From Flaveria trinervia (taxonomy: Eukaryota; Streptophyta; Magnoliopsida; Asterales; Asteraceae), in the NCBI GenBank assembly GCA_025506515.1, contig CM046453.1, positions 33,561,715-33,625,714 on the forward strand: a stretch of 64,000 nucleotides of DNA, given 5' to 3'. A program made the position numbers and the translations under genes. This document shows, piece after piece, positions 46,006-57,745 of the stretch (the first letter of the stretch is position 1; the number at the start of each line of letters is the position of its first letter). The notes below the pieces were generated by a model that saw only the letters and a program-made list of their open reading frames with translations, was not told the DNA's origin and searched no databases.

Positions 46006-47853
46006 TGATAATTTATAAACTAGTTAACATTTTATATATATTTGAAGCTCAACACACACAAGTTAATATATAATCGTTATATTAACATATATGGATGTCT
46101 AGCGCACGGTTATACCTAACATTCCTGTATCGCGTCCTAGAACCCACTTGAGCCAACCCGCATCGTGTTGACTGTCCATTGACCAATTTGACCAGCTTTG
46201 ACCAAGAGCTTTGACCAATAGCTTTGACCAAGTTTAACCTAACCAAAACATACTAAGATTACATACAATACTACAACATTGTTATCTCGTAACCAAACGC
46301 AACTAAACCACAACATGCATTACCAAACACCTTGGATATAACTCGTACCACCATTATCCACCACATGCAGCCATTGTCCACCATGCTTAGCCAATGGCCG
46401 CCACCGGTTGCCCCTTGGTCGGCCCGAATCCTCGTCGGAATAACCCCACTTAACAAAATGTTGAAGATATCCTCTGTGATTCAACATGAACCCACAAGAG
46501 CAGCCTTCAGTCACCTCCACTAACCTTTACCATCGTAAACCATCATCATTTACGACCCTTGGCTGCCACTACCGCGGCTGGCAGCCGCCAACTCACCAAA
46601 ACCCTAGCTGCCGCCACCTTCAACCAGCCATAACTTTCAAAACGCCATGAATTAAACAATGAAGCTACCACCATTGGAAAGATCCCGTCCAGAGGAAAAA
46701 AAGCATGGGCGGCACTCGCCGCCACTCGCCACCACTCGCCGGCTACGGTGGCCGGAACCCCGCCGGAACCCTAGCCGTCACCCCCTTCTCTCCTCCATAT
46801 CTACACCATTGTTGCGAATCAGAAGAAACTAACACCACCATTGGATTCAGGAGGTCAGAATTAGTGGGGTAGGGCTGAGTCCTCGCCGAAAACCGCCGCC
46901 CGCTGCCGTGCTCCGCCGTTGAGCCTCCTACTCCGGCGATGGCGGCTGGTGCAGCTCTTGGGAGCATTTTTTTGTTTTAGGGTTTGTAAAATGAGGAAAT
47001 GAGGGAAATGTTGCTTAAATACCTAGGGTTTTTAGGTGGGTTTCTCCTTTATATCGCATATACGCACCACGATCTTCGTTATTGCGTGTCAACCGATCAT
47101 TAGGATCAAATCTTGCTAGAAGACCTATAATGTGTGTGTGTGTATATATATATATAATTACATCTGCTTGAAATTAAACAATTCGGCATATTTATTGTCA
47201 AACTCTCGGGTTTGACCTATTCTCAGGCCGGTACACGCCTCGCTCGCGTCTCGAACGTATTTACACCGGACAAACGTCTAACTTTCTAATTTAAAATGTT
47301 ATAATAGGTATAATAATTAGATAAATATTTACGATGTTATAGGGCTTGCTTGATGTATCAGATGTTAGTTAAATGCCGGTGAAAACCGGTATTCGCGTTT
47401 CACACACTTATCTTGGTTTATTATGCACGTTTGATGTAGAATCCCTTAGCAAGCATTATTTACGATATTTGTTATGATTAACAATGATTTTGATAGGATG
47501 ACAAGCCATTATAAGGAAATTCTGATGGAACCCAGACGTTAGTACGTGTTAGATTACCGGACTTTACTCGGTATAGGTTCAGAATCTGTTTTTAGTTTGG
47601 ATCTTTCTATAGTTACTTCAAGTCACATAATAATTCATTATTTCATGATTACTCAGTTAATTAGTTTGCAATCATGTACTTGGGCCTTAAATGGGCCTTG
47701 TTTGTAAGTTCGGGCCCTTATTGGGTGTATTGGGCCTAAAAAGGCTAGTTTCTTTTCCAAGTTTTCTTTGGTAAGCCCAAATCAATCCGGACATTTATTG
47801 GGTCCTATAATACATTAAGTTTTCTAATTAGGCTAGATTTCAGAGGTGTTACA
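46006..47853 (-). repeat. Block Y: probable LTR, minus orientation, replacing the middle of element E pol
   Basis: The minus strand from 47853 begins TGTAACACC, a common gypsy LTR start, continues through a ggcccaata-rich stretch, a possible TATA and leader (46980-47060), and a Gly/Pro-coding GC-rich part (46540-46960) like that of element D's LTR. The left edge is put at tgataa (46006) because copia gag text ends there. No target duplication is visible. Element E's protease, integrase and RT N-terminus are absent, so insertion was accompanied or followed by deletion. Confidence 0.5.
47106..47156. repeat. Short (GT)n-(TA)n microsatellite in block Y
   Basis: A run of gtgtgtgt followed by tatatata. 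Confidence 0.8.
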
Positions 47854-48354
47854 ATCAATCCCCGAGAGCATGGTATGAGAAACTCTCAACTCATTTGGTG
47901 AAACACGGTTTTTGCAGGGGAGTTATTGACTGCACACTGTTCATAAAAGAAAAAGATGGTGACATACTACTCGTACAGATTTATGTTGATGACATAATCT
48001 TCAGTTCCAAAAACGAAGAGTTATGTAAAGAATTTGATACTCTAATGAAAGCAGAATTTGAGATGAGTGCCATGGGGAGATGAAGTTCTTTCTCGGGTTA
48101 CAGGTGGATCAGACACAAAAGCGAATATTCCTACATTAGACCAAATAAGTAGGTGATATCCTCAGTCGGTTCGATATGGAAAATGCTTCCTTTTTTCGCA
48201 GCCGGAACTCCCACTTGCTAAAAATCATGACGTGGTACCCGACAAAAATGGTGATCGGTGATGCCACTATGTACAGAGGAATGATCAGATCTCTCATGTA
48301 CCTCACAGCCTCACGACCTGATATCATGTACGCGATGTGTCTCTGTTCCAGATA
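47854..48354 (+). pseudogene. pol: Element E reverse transcriptase fragment, cut by element F
   Basis: Starts in mid-RT with QSPRAWYEKLSTHLVKHGF. The catalytic motif is intact, VQIYVDDIIFSSK, in the open frame 47895-48083. The continuation is frame-shifted, with GSLMYL-type wording (RSLMYLTASRPDIMYAMCLC) at about 48280-48350. It stops at 48354, where element F is inserted, and continues at 57051. Everything N-terminal is missing. Confidence 0.82.
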
Positions 48355-48359
48355 TCAGG
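48355..48359. repeat. Target-site duplication of element F, left copy (tcagg)
   Basis: tcagg precedes F's terminal TG (48360) and recurs at 57046-57050. Confidence 0.95.
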
Positions 48360-48974
48360 TGTAACACCCGAATATTTACTATTTTGAAGCCGGTGGCGAA
48401 AGAAAAGAAAATAAAGTCCAAAAGTCGAGGGACCAACTCGCCAACGAAGAAGTTGGGAATGTGGTGATATGTAGGGAGAGGGCAGCCCACTCTCCCCACA
48501 CCCACATTTCAGTTTCCTAAAGAGAAGAATAGAGAAAGAAGAGAAAAAGAGGAAAAGTGCCGGTTTGGGTCGGTTCAGGTCGCCAAAATTGTCGTGAAGC
48601 AAGCCGAATCGAAGCTCTTGTCGTTGTGCTCGTTTAGGTGAGTTCTAGGAACCCTCTTTTACATGTTTTTGAATGATTTGGGGCTGGAACACATCTGAAA
48701 CCCTTTTTTGCGTTTTTGGGTGAAACCCGTATGTATGCATGTACGTATGTGTAGGACCCGTTTGGGGCTTGATTTCTTGCTTGGTTGTGCTTGAATAATG
48801 TTATGGTATGCATCCCTAAGGTTTAGGATGGTCGATTTAGGCTTAAAATGGGTTTAGATGAGTTTGGAGGCCGAAAACCCTCGGTTGCAGTCGGGTTGAA
48901 CTGCATTCTGCATCAGTTAGGGCTAGGCGACCGACTGGAGGCCGAATGGAGGCCATACGGCCGATTAGGGTGCG

Positions 48975-49190
48975 ATTGGGGTTCATTCGCACGATTGAGG
49001 GCCAGTCGCATGGGGGTCATGCGACTGAAGGACCATTCGCACGACTGAAGGTCCAGTCGCATAGGTGTTCATCCGCATTGTCCATTCGCACGACTGGATG
49101 TTCATTCGCATAGATGTTCATCCGTATTAGTTCAATCGCATGATGTTCAGTCGCATGGAGGCCATGCGACTGAAGGGTGTCCATACGCCC
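48975..49190. repeat. CGCACGACTG array in element F 5' LTR
   Basis: Words such as cattcgcacgactga, cagtcgcat and catgcgactgaag repeated about ten times, with one gttcatccgcattg copy. A copy is present in the 3' LTR at about 55805-56030. Confidence 0.85.
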
Positions 49191-49610
49191 GAATAGGGCT
49201 GTTGTACCCGAGGAAGGTGTAGATTGACTTCTGACTTTCGGGGGAAAGTGCAGATGTAAGTTTTGACGTAAAGGTTCCCATAAGAGTTTTTAAGATGACG
49301 ATCGAGGTCTTAGAAAGCATGTTGGGCATGATGAGGGTGATGATGTTGTACGTTATGTATGTATGATGTTGCCCTGTATGATGTGATGTTGGTGCATGTT
49401 AATGTTCCTTAATATGATGTTTAATATCTTTCCTATGGCTTTACTATTATGATGAATGAACGAAGTATTATTAACGTAAAATGAAAGATAAAGAAAGAGG
49501 AACATGATGAATGAATGCATGTATTAATGAACGAATGAAACGTCTTGCACACATCGGATAAGGGTCCTTCTTGGTGATTGACCCTGAATGTAGAACCTCT
49601 ACCGCTCACC

Positions 49611-49745
49611 CCTAGTACTGTGGCATACGTTTAGCTGTTCATTTGTTGACTTCGGCCCAGTAGCTAAGACTGATGGTTACTCCTAGTACCGTGGCATACG
49701 TTTAGCTGTTCATTTGTTGACTTCGGCCCGGTAGCTACGACTAAC
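49611..49745 (+). repeat. 71-bp tandem duplication in element F LTR
   Basis: cctagtac begins at 49611 and 49682; each is followed by the same text through tagctgttcatttgttgac. The duplication is also present in the 3' LTR (about 56440-56575). Confidence 0.85.
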
Positions 49746-50224
49746 CGGGGTGTAGCACATGGTATTGGTAAGGATGATGTCCGATGCGCAAGTAAAGTAA
49801 TGAAAGAACGAATGAACGAATGAAGAAGATAATAATGATATTATCTATGTGTACGTATGATGTGTGATCATGTAAAAGTAACGAACGGTTTTATATGAAA
49901 GTAAAGTATGTTTTATTTATAAACTAGAACTCACTCAGCAACGCTGACTTTGATGTGTTTCCAGTTGGCAGGTACGATTGCTGAGGATGGCACGGGCGAC
50001 TACTCAGCTCTTTTGGGATGGCATTCTTTTGATTAATGTTTTTGCATTGTAATGCGAACAAACTATTTTTTAATGAATGTTGTATTAGTTTGCAAAAGCA
50101 TTTACATGGAAATGAAAGTTTGTTTTAGTTTTCCGCTGCGATTTATTAAATACAAATGTAATTATATGTTTTATGTGCGATGAGAACCCAGCTGTAAGCG
50201 TCCGGGGAACGGGGCCTTACAAGT

Positions 50225-50238
50225 TGGTATCAGAGCCA
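50225..50238 (+). promoter_or_regulatory. Element F primer-binding site (initiator tRNA-Met)
   Basis: TGGTATCAGAGCCA starting three bases after the LTR end. Bases 50239-50570 are an untranslated leader with no gene. Confidence 0.93.
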
Positions 50239-50570
50239 AAGTTTAAGTGAAATGGGTAAATTTTCAAAATAAACCTAATCTTAACTGAGAATGGGACGGA
50301 AAGGGATGGGATGGATGCAAACTGAGTAGCTGCGTGCCATCAGGTATTTTCGTAAAGTTAACCGTTTTATGTGCGCATGGTATGTGTTATGTGTTGTATG
50401 TAGATTTAAATACTGATGTAGTCAGGACAGGTAATACTTGGGGTATGAAGAGTAAAGTAAGTGGCTAATCACAACTGGCCACTGTAATTAGGGACTTACT
50501 ATACTTGACATAAACTGAGTTGTTTCCTTGAATGACCGTGTTGGTGTTTGAATCTTTCAGTGTGCGTGTG

Positions 50571-51825
50571 ATGGCCGGAGGTAGATCTTTGAAAGCTTTT
50601 AGGGGTGGAGGTCACGGTGCTGAACCGCGACCCAAGAGAGGGAGACCCAAGTTGAGAGGGTGGTTCATGAAGAACCAGAGACCCCTCATCCGGAGGGTGG
50701 CGACGAAAGCGCCAATCTGAGAGCCTCAGTAAAGGAGGCTGTTGTAGAAGAAGTCCATCAGGTCATGCAGACAATCTTACCGTCTGTGGTGACTGAAGTT
50801 ATTAAAGCTGTACGAGAAGGGGAAAGAAAAGAAAGAAACAGATCCTCTGGAGAACGGGAACAACCAGAGCCGAAACGGTTCCGTCTGATGATGAAGAGGA
50901 AGAAGAAGAGCCTGTGCCAGAGGCAGTGCGAGGATGTAATACAGGGCATTTATGAGATGCAAGCCCCCTACTTTTGATGGAAACGGCACCGCTGCAGCTG
51001 CTCACCGTTGGGTGAGGGAAATGGAGCTGTTATCGATATCAGCGTGTGCGAGAGGACCAAAAGGTGAAGTTTGCTACCCACTCTTTTGTGGATTCAGCTC
51101 TGTGCTGGTGGGACAACATTGTCCAAGCTGAGGGTAGTAGGGCTATTGGGAAATGAAATGGCCTGAGCTGAGAAGGTTGGTGATTGAGGAATTTTGTCCT
51201 CATCGGGAAATGGATAAGTTGGAAAGGGAGTTTTTACAGTTGGAGGCTGGAACCATGACACACCAGCAGTATACCACCAAGTTTAATGAAATGGCACGGC
51301 TTGTGCCTGATCAGGTGACGCCTCTGTCTCGGAAAATCAGAGGTACATTCAGGGTTTACCGTGGATGTTCGCTGACATATGATCGCCGCCCGGCCAAGCA
51401 CGTTTAGGTCGGCGGTTGATTTGGCAGGGAGGCTGTATGACGAGCGGGAGGTGGTGGTGACTGAAGCAAGTAAGAAGGGTGGTGGTGATCGGAACTGGAA
51501 CGGGAACGGTTTGGTCGGGGTGATGCCCTGATGGGTAACAGAAAGGCACGGGTGGATGAACGTCGTGTGGTCACATCAAGTGCGGGGTCGAAAAGGTGTG
51601 GCAAGTGTGGAAGGGAGCACAGCGGGGAATGTAGGTTGGGTCAACTTGTGCTTTAAGTGTGGGAAGACAGGGCATATGGCGAAGGATTGCCTGTCGGGCA
51701 AATGTTTTAACTGTGGGGAAACTGGTCATATGAGCAGAGATTGTAAGAAGTCGAGGACTGAGGGTTCAGGGGTGAAGAAGACGGGAAGTGATGGACCGAG
51801 GGGAGCGCCAGGGCATTCACCATGA
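50571..51825 (+). pseudogene. gag: Element F gag with two zinc knuckles
   Basis: The ATG at 50571 opens MAGGRSLKAFRGGGHGAEPR, a basic Gly/Arg-rich N-terminus. Frames then change (50660-50977: EVIKAVREGERKERNRSSGE). The capsid part is at 51153-51407 (LRRLVIEEFCPHREMDKLER, QLEAGTMTHQQYTTKFNEMA). Nucleocapsid at 51640-51760 shows [14 protein letters not shown] and [14 protein letters not shown], both matching CX2CX4HX4C. Several single-base breaks. Confidence 0.85.
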
Positions 51826-52970
51826 CACAGGAGGAGGCTAGGACGGACCCTGACGTTGTGTCCGGTACGTTTCTAGTGAACCAGACTTTAGCTTCTGTGT
51901 TATTTGATTCGGGTGCTAGTAGGAGTTTTATTTCTGCTGCTTTCTGTATAAGCTGCCTGTTAGTAGTAGACGTGTTGATGCGCCCTTTGATGTAGAAACT
52001 GCCATAGGTAAGTCTACCAGGATTTCTGAGGCGATAGAGAATTGTGATGTGGAACTTGAGGGTCATAAGTTTCCTGTTGGACGTTTGTGATGACCTTGGG
52101 TGGTTTCGATTTGGTTCTGGGATGGATTGGTTAGCGGACTTCGAGGCGAACATTGTGTGTCGCAAGAAGATGATTCGGTTGACAACGCCTGATGGAAGTT
52201 TGGTAATGGTTTATGGTGATCGGGTTACTACCATCCCAAAGGTGATCTCAATGGCGGTGGCGGGAAAGTGTATGAGGCGTGGATGTAGGTGTACTTGGCC
52301 TATGTAAAGATGTGGACACACCAACACCACAACTAGCCGATGTACCGGTTGTGTGTGACTTTCCAGACGTGTTCCCAGAAGACTTATCAGGAGTGCCACC
52401 TGACAGAGAGATTGAATTTCAGATTGATCTGATACCGGGTGCCCAACCTGTTGCCAAGGCACCATATCGGTTGGCTCCAAAGATGAAAGAGTTGATGGAG
52501 CAGTTGCAAGAGCTGCTTGATAAGGGGTTCATTAGACCGAGTATCTCTCCTTGGGGTGCTCCGGTCCTATTTGTAAAGAAGAAGGATGGTAGTATGAGGA
52601 TGTGCATTGACTACCGCGAACTGAACAAGTTGACAGTGAAGAACCGCTACCCCTTACCGAGGATAGATGATTTGTTCGATCAGCTTCAGGGTGCCAGTTG
52701 GTTCTCGAGGATAGATCTTCGATTGGGTTATCATCAGTTGAAGGTGAGGAGCAAGATATCCCTAAAACAGCTTTCCGTACGCGCTATGGTCATTACGAAT
52801 TTCTGGTCATGTCCTTTGGTTTGACCAACGCGCCAGCTGCTTTTATGGATTGATGAACCGTGTGTGTCGGCCTATGTTGGATAAATCAGTGATGTGTTTA
52901 TGATGATATCCTGATTTATTCGAAGAGCGAGATTGAGCATGCCGGTCACATTCGAGAGGTTCTAGAGACG
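51826..52970 (+). pseudogene. pol: Element F protease and reverse transcriptase
   Basis: Protease VLFDSGASRSFIS at about 51897-51940, then GSGMDWLADFEANIV at about 52115-52160. The linker and RT are open at 52279-52824 ([50 protein letters not shown]). The catalytic region near 52885-52915 has two single-base deletions, one inside the F-I-D-D codons, so the Asp pair is out of frame with the upstream palm. Confidence 0.87.
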
Positions 52971-53796
52971 TTGAGAAGGGAGAAACTGTATGCTAAATTC
53001 TCCAAGTGGGCGTTCTGGTTGCGCGAAGTTCAGTTTTTGGGTCATGTGGTGAATCCTGACGGGATTATGGTTGACCCGGCGAAGGTGGAGGCGGTTATGC
53101 AATGGAAGTCACCAAAGACGCCATTCGAGATCCGTAGTTTCTTGGGCTTGGCGGGCTACTATAGAAGATTCATCCAAAACTTCTCTAAGATTTCTTCTCC
53201 ACTAACTAAGTTGACCCGAAAGGATGTGAAGTTTGTATGGGGTCAAGCTCAAGAGAAGGCGTTCGAAGAGCTGAAAGCAAGACTGACTCAAGCTCCTGTT
53301 CTGTCATTACCCGATGGAAGCGAAGATCTGATGGTTTATTCTGATGCTTCCTACTCAGGGTTGGGGTGTGTGTTAATGCAGAGAGGGAAGGTTATAGCCT
53401 ATGCATCCCGACAATTGAAAGTCCATGAGGTTAATTATCCCACTCATGACTTGGAGCTAGCAGCCGTGGTCTTTACACTAAAGATTTGGAGGCACTATCT
53501 CTACGGGACGAAGTGCACCATATTCACCGATCATAAGAGCTTGAAGTACTTCTTCGAGCAAAAGGATCTGAACATGAGGCAGATAGTGGTTGGAACTTAT
53601 AAAGGATTATGATTGCGAGATCCATTACCATCCAGGCAAAGCTAATGTGGTGGCAGATGCCCTTAGCCGGAAGGAAAGGCCCGAACCGATTCGGGTGAAA
53701 GCTTATCAATTAATCATGACCTCCAATGTGATGAAGCAAGTCAAGGAGTTTCAAGATGAGGCATTGAAAGAAGATCACCTTAACTTGAAAGAATGA
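52971..53796 (+). pseudogene. pol: Element F RT connection and RNase H
   Basis: A 213-residue open frame (52971-53612): [38 protein letters not shown], then RNase H with [18 protein letters not shown] (Asp), [20 protein letters not shown] (Glu) and [15 protein letters not shown] (Asp). After a frame break at about 53590 the connector to integrase is open ([20 protein letters not shown]). All three RNase H acidic residues are visible in one frame. Confidence 0.88.
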
Positions 53797-55150
53797 GAGG
53801 TCTGGTTGGGGGATTGGGTGAAAACACACTCGTTGTTAGAATCGATTCGGTCGTGTGTGGATTCCTCGTTTTGGGGATCTACGGGTGAAGATAAGGATGA
53901 AGCCCACAAGACTCGATACTCCATTCATCCTGGTGCCACGAAAATGTACCATGACATGAAGAAGATTATTGGTGGCCGGTTATGAAGCGTGACGTGGTGG
54001 AGTATGTGAGTAAGTGCCTTACTTGCTTACAGGTGAAGGCAGAGCATCAAAAGCCGTATGGGAAGATCCAACCTTTGGATATACCGGAAGGGAAGTGGGA
54101 GCACATCACCATGGACTTCATTACGAAGCTGCCACGTACTCTGAAAGGGTATGATGCCATATGGGTGATGGTTGATCGTCTGACGAAGAGCGCTCATTTT
54201 TTACCGATCCGCGCGAGACGTATTCATCTGAGAGGTTGGCTGATCTGTTCATCAAGGAAATTGTAGCTCGTCATGGTGTGCCGGTGTCTATTGTGTCTGA
54301 TCGTGACACTCGGTTTACATCTAAATTTTGGAAGAAATCCACGACGCTATGGGGACGAGGTTACATATTAGCACGGCTTATCATCCCCAGACTGATGGTC
54401 AGTCAGAAAGGACCATTCAGACACTGGAAGACATGCTCCGGGCGTGTGTGATCGATTTTGTGTAAGTTGGGATGACCACTTACCGTTAGCCGAATTCCAT
54501 ACACAACAGTTATCATGCCAGCATTGGTATGCCACCATATGAGATGCTATAGGTAGGAGATGCAGAACACCGTTTGTTGGGTGACATTGGTCAGAAGGAA
54601 TTAGGGAGCGTCGAGGTAATCGAGGCTATGACAGAGAAGCTTGAAAAGATTAAAGCCTTCATGAAGGCAGCCAAAGGATAGACAGAACTCGTATGCCGAT
54701 AAGCGACGTAGGCCAATTGAGTTCCAGGTGGGTGACCGGGTTATGTTGAAGGTCTCACCTTGGAAGGGTATTATCAGATTCAGAAAGCGGGACAAGTTGA
54801 GCCCAAGATATAGAGGCCCTTTCCGAATCATTGCTCGAGTAGGGGAGGTGGCCTATAGATTGGAGTTGCCAGATGAGTTAAGTGGGATTCACCCGACATT
54901 TCATGTATCTCATCTGAGAAGTGTATAGCTGATGAAGACATGATTGTTCCACTGGAGGACATTGAAATAGATGAAAGGCTCAATTATGTGGAGCAACAGT
55001 GGCAATCATCGATCGTAAAGAAAAGAGGCTGCGAAATAAAGTGGTTCCTCTTGTGCGTGTACAGTGGAAGCACAGGAAGGGATCCGAGTCAACATGGGAG
55101 ACTGAAGAAGAAATGAGACAGCATTATCCACGTTTGTTCGACGAATAACA
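53797..55150 (+). pseudogene. pol: Element F integrase with GPF domain and chromodomain-like tail
   Basis: Zinc region at about 53900-54040 ([13 protein letters not shown] word, [15 protein letters not shown]). Core at 53982-54451: [34 protein letters not shown] and an intact SERTIQ Glu word in another frame at about 54395. GPF module open at 54728-54928 ([36 protein letters not shown]). A chromodomain-like end (VPLVRVQW, TWETEEE, HYPRLF in frame pieces) at about 55030-55140. Several indels. Confidence 0.85.
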
Positions 55151-55170
55151 GGTTTCGGGGACGAAACCTA

Positions 55171-55187
55171 TTTAAGGGGGGTGGACT
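55171..55187 (+). promoter_or_regulatory. Polypurine tract of element F
   Basis: ttaaggggggtggac lies immediately before the 3' LTR start at 55188. Confidence 0.88.
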
Positions 55188-57045
55188 TGTAACACCCGAA
55201 TATTTACTATTTTGAAGCCGGTGGCGAAAGAAAAGAAAATAAAGTCCAAAAGTCGAGGTCAAACTCGCCAACGAAGAAAAGTTGGGAAATGTGGTGATAT
55301 ATGTAGGAGAGGGCAGCCCACTCTCCCCACACCCACATTTCAGTTTCATAAAGAGAAGAATAGAGAAAGAAGAGAAAAAGAGGAAAAGTGCCGGCTCGGG
55401 TCGGTTCGGGTCGCCAAAATTGTCGTGAAGCAAGCCGAATCGAAGCTCTTGTCGTTGTGCTCATTTAGGTGAGTTCTAGGACCCCTCTTTTACATGTTTT
55501 TGAATGATTTTGGGGCTGGAACACATCTGAAAACCCTTTTTTCGCGTTTTTGGGTGAAAACCCGTATGTATGTGTGTACATATGTGTAGGACCCGTTTGG
55601 GGCTTGATTTCTTGCTGGGTGTGCTTGAATATGTTATGGTATGCATCCCTAAGGTTTAGGATGGTCGATTTAGGCTTAAAATGGGTTTAGATGAGTTTGG
55701 AGGCCGAAAACCCTCGGTTGCAGTCGGGTTGAACTGCATTCTGCATCAGTTAGGGCTAGGCGACCGACTGGAGGCCTAATGGAGGCCATACGGCCGATTA
55801 GGGTGCAATTGGGGTTCATTCGCACGATTGGGGGGCTAGTCGCATGGGGTCATGCGACTGAAGGACCATTCGCACGACTGAAGGTCTAGTCGCATAGGTG
55901 TTCATCAGCATTGTCCATTCGCACGACTGGATGTTCATTCGCATAGGTGTTCATCCGTATTAGTTCAATCGCATGATGTTCAGTTGCATGGAGGACATGC
56001 GACTGAAGGGTGTCCATACGCCCGAATAGGGCTGTTGTACCCGAGGAAGGTGTAGATTGACTTCTGACTTTCGGGGGAAAATGCAGATGTAAGTTCAACG
56101 TAAAGGTTCCCATAAGAGTTTTTAGATGACGATCGAGGTCTTAGAAAGCATGTTGGGCATGACGAGGGTGATGATTTGTACGTTATGTATGTATGATGTT
56201 ACCCTGTACGATGTGATGTTGGTGCATGTTAATGTTCCTTAATATGATGTTTAATATCTTTCCTATGGCTCTATTTATTATGATGAATGAACGAAGTATT
56301 ACGTAACGTAAAGTGAAAGATAAAGAAAGAGGAACATGATGAATGAATGCATGTATTAATGAACGAATGAAACGTCTTGCACACATCAGATACGGGTCCT
56401 TCTTGGTGATTGACCCTGAATGTAGACCTCTACCGCTCACCCCTAGTACTGTGGCATACGTTTAGCTGTTCATTTGTTGACTTCGGCCCAGTAGCTAAGA
56501 CTGATGGTTACTCCTAGTACCGTGGCATACGTTTAGCTGTTCATTTGTTGACTTCGGCCGGTAGCTACGACTAACCGGGGTGTAGCACATGGTATGGTAG
56601 GATGATGTCCGATGCGCAAGTAAGAATGAAATAACGAATGAACGAATGAAGAAGATAATAATGATATTATCTATGTGTACGTACGATGTGTGATCATGTA
56701 AAAGTAACGAACGGTTTTATATGAAAGTAAAGTAGGTTTTTATTATAAAACTAGAACTCACTCAGCAACGCTGACTTTGAAGTGTTTCCAGTTGGCAGGT
56801 AACGATTGCTGAGGATGGCACGGGCGACTACTCAGCTCTTTTGGGATGAATTCTTTTGATTAATGTTTTGCATTGTAATGCGAACAAACTATTTTTGTAA
56901 TGAATGTTGTATTAGTTTGCAAAAGCATTTACATGGAAATGAAAGTTTGTTTTAGTTTTCCGCTGCGATTTATTAATACAAATGTAATTATATGTTTTAT
57001 GTGCGATGAGAACCAGCTGTAAGCGTCCCGGGAATGGGCCTTACA
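55188..57045 (+). repeat. Element F 3' LTR (1858 bp)
   Basis: Full-length partner of 48360-50221, ending ggccttaca at 57045, followed by the duplication tcagg. Confidence 0.95.
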
Positions 57046-57050
57046 TCAGG
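57046..57050. repeat. Target-site duplication of element F, right copy (tcagg)
   Basis: Identical to 48355-48359. Copia E RT/RNase H text resumes here. Confidence 0.95.
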
Positions 57051-57745
57051 CAAAACCAAAAGTCAACCAACTCATAGGCATTGAAAGGATTTTTCATTAT
57101 CTGAAGGGTACTCCAACTCTCGGATTGTGGTATCCTCATGATGATGACTTGAGCTTACAGCGTATAGTGACTTGGATTATGGCGTTTGCGAAATGAATTA
57201 CAAGTCAACATCAGTAGTATGTCAGTTCTTTGGTAGACGGTTAGTCACCTCGCAGTGTAAGAAGCAGGCCTCCATTGCTCTGTCAAACATGTGAAGCTAA
57301 ATACATTGCTCCTACATGTTGCTGTTCACAAATCATTTAGATTCAACAGCAAATGAGCGACTACGGTTTACAATTTTCTAACACTCCTCTTTTTGTTGAT
57401 AATTCTGCTGCTATAGCCATAACAAAAAATCCGGTCCAACATCATAAAACTAAACATATCGTTATTAAATATCACTTCATACGTGACTGTTTTGAAAAGC
57501 ATTTAATCGATGTGGTTAAAATAAATACATATTTTCAATGTGCCGACCTCTACACAAAATCATATGATAAACCGAGGTTTTCATATCTGTTAGAGGTCAA
57601 TTGCATGAAAAAGAAATGTGAAGTGATTCAAAAGACAAAAGTTCGTAGTCCGACCAGTTTAGTTAATTTTCTTTTCTTTTATTTCATTTTACTTATTTTT
57701 CTGTCAATTAAAAATCCAAAAACACAAAAATATTTTCGGTTTTAG
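57051..57745 (+). pseudogene. pol: Element E RNase H and pol C-terminus
   Basis: Frame pieces continue RT (GIERIFHYLKGTPTLGLWYP) and RNase H. The last frame, 57353-57745 (130 residues), has LFVDNSAAIAITKNPVQHHK, TKHIVIKYHFIRDCFEK and CADLYTKSYDKPRFSYLLE, the standard copia pol end, then a hydrophobic Phe/Leu-rich tail that I take to be read-through. The acidic SDLDYG-type region at about 57170-57190 is damaged. Confidence 0.84.

Larger units (their letters stand above)
48360..50221 (+). repeat. Element F 5' LTR (1862 bp)
   Basis: From TGTAACACCC to ggccttaca. Contains a splice-donor-like tttag|gtgagt at 48638, a CGCACGACTG array at 48975-49190 and a 71-bp duplication (49611 and 49682). Compared with 55188-57045, differences are mostly single-base indels and scattered substitutions. 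Confidence 0.95.
48638..50560 (+). promoter_or_regulatory. Possible leader intron of element F (LTR to just before gag)
   Basis: Donor-like ag|gtgagt at 48638 lies inside the 5' LTR. Acceptor-like gaatctttcag| ends at 50560, ten bases before the gag ATG at 50571. The donor word is kept in the other F LTR (55469) and in LTR X (40978). If used, splicing would remove the array, the PBS and most of the leader from a gag mRNA. Inference from sequence only. Confidence 0.4.
48360..57045 (+). mobile_element. Element F: Ty3/gypsy chromovirus-like retrotransposon inserted in element E
   Basis: An 8.7-kb plus-strand element: two near-equal LTRs (1862 and 1858 bp), PBS, gag, pol, polypurine tract, perfect duplication tcagg. 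All pol domains are recognisable, but single-base indels split the frame into many pieces. LTR X is a relative. The LTR carries the same short-word array found in copia E. Confidence 0.96.

Noticed and set aside
46743..46967. Arg/Ala/Pro-rich open frame in block Y
   Set aside because: GC-rich LTR leader sequence similar in style to element D's LTR; no conserved protein seen.
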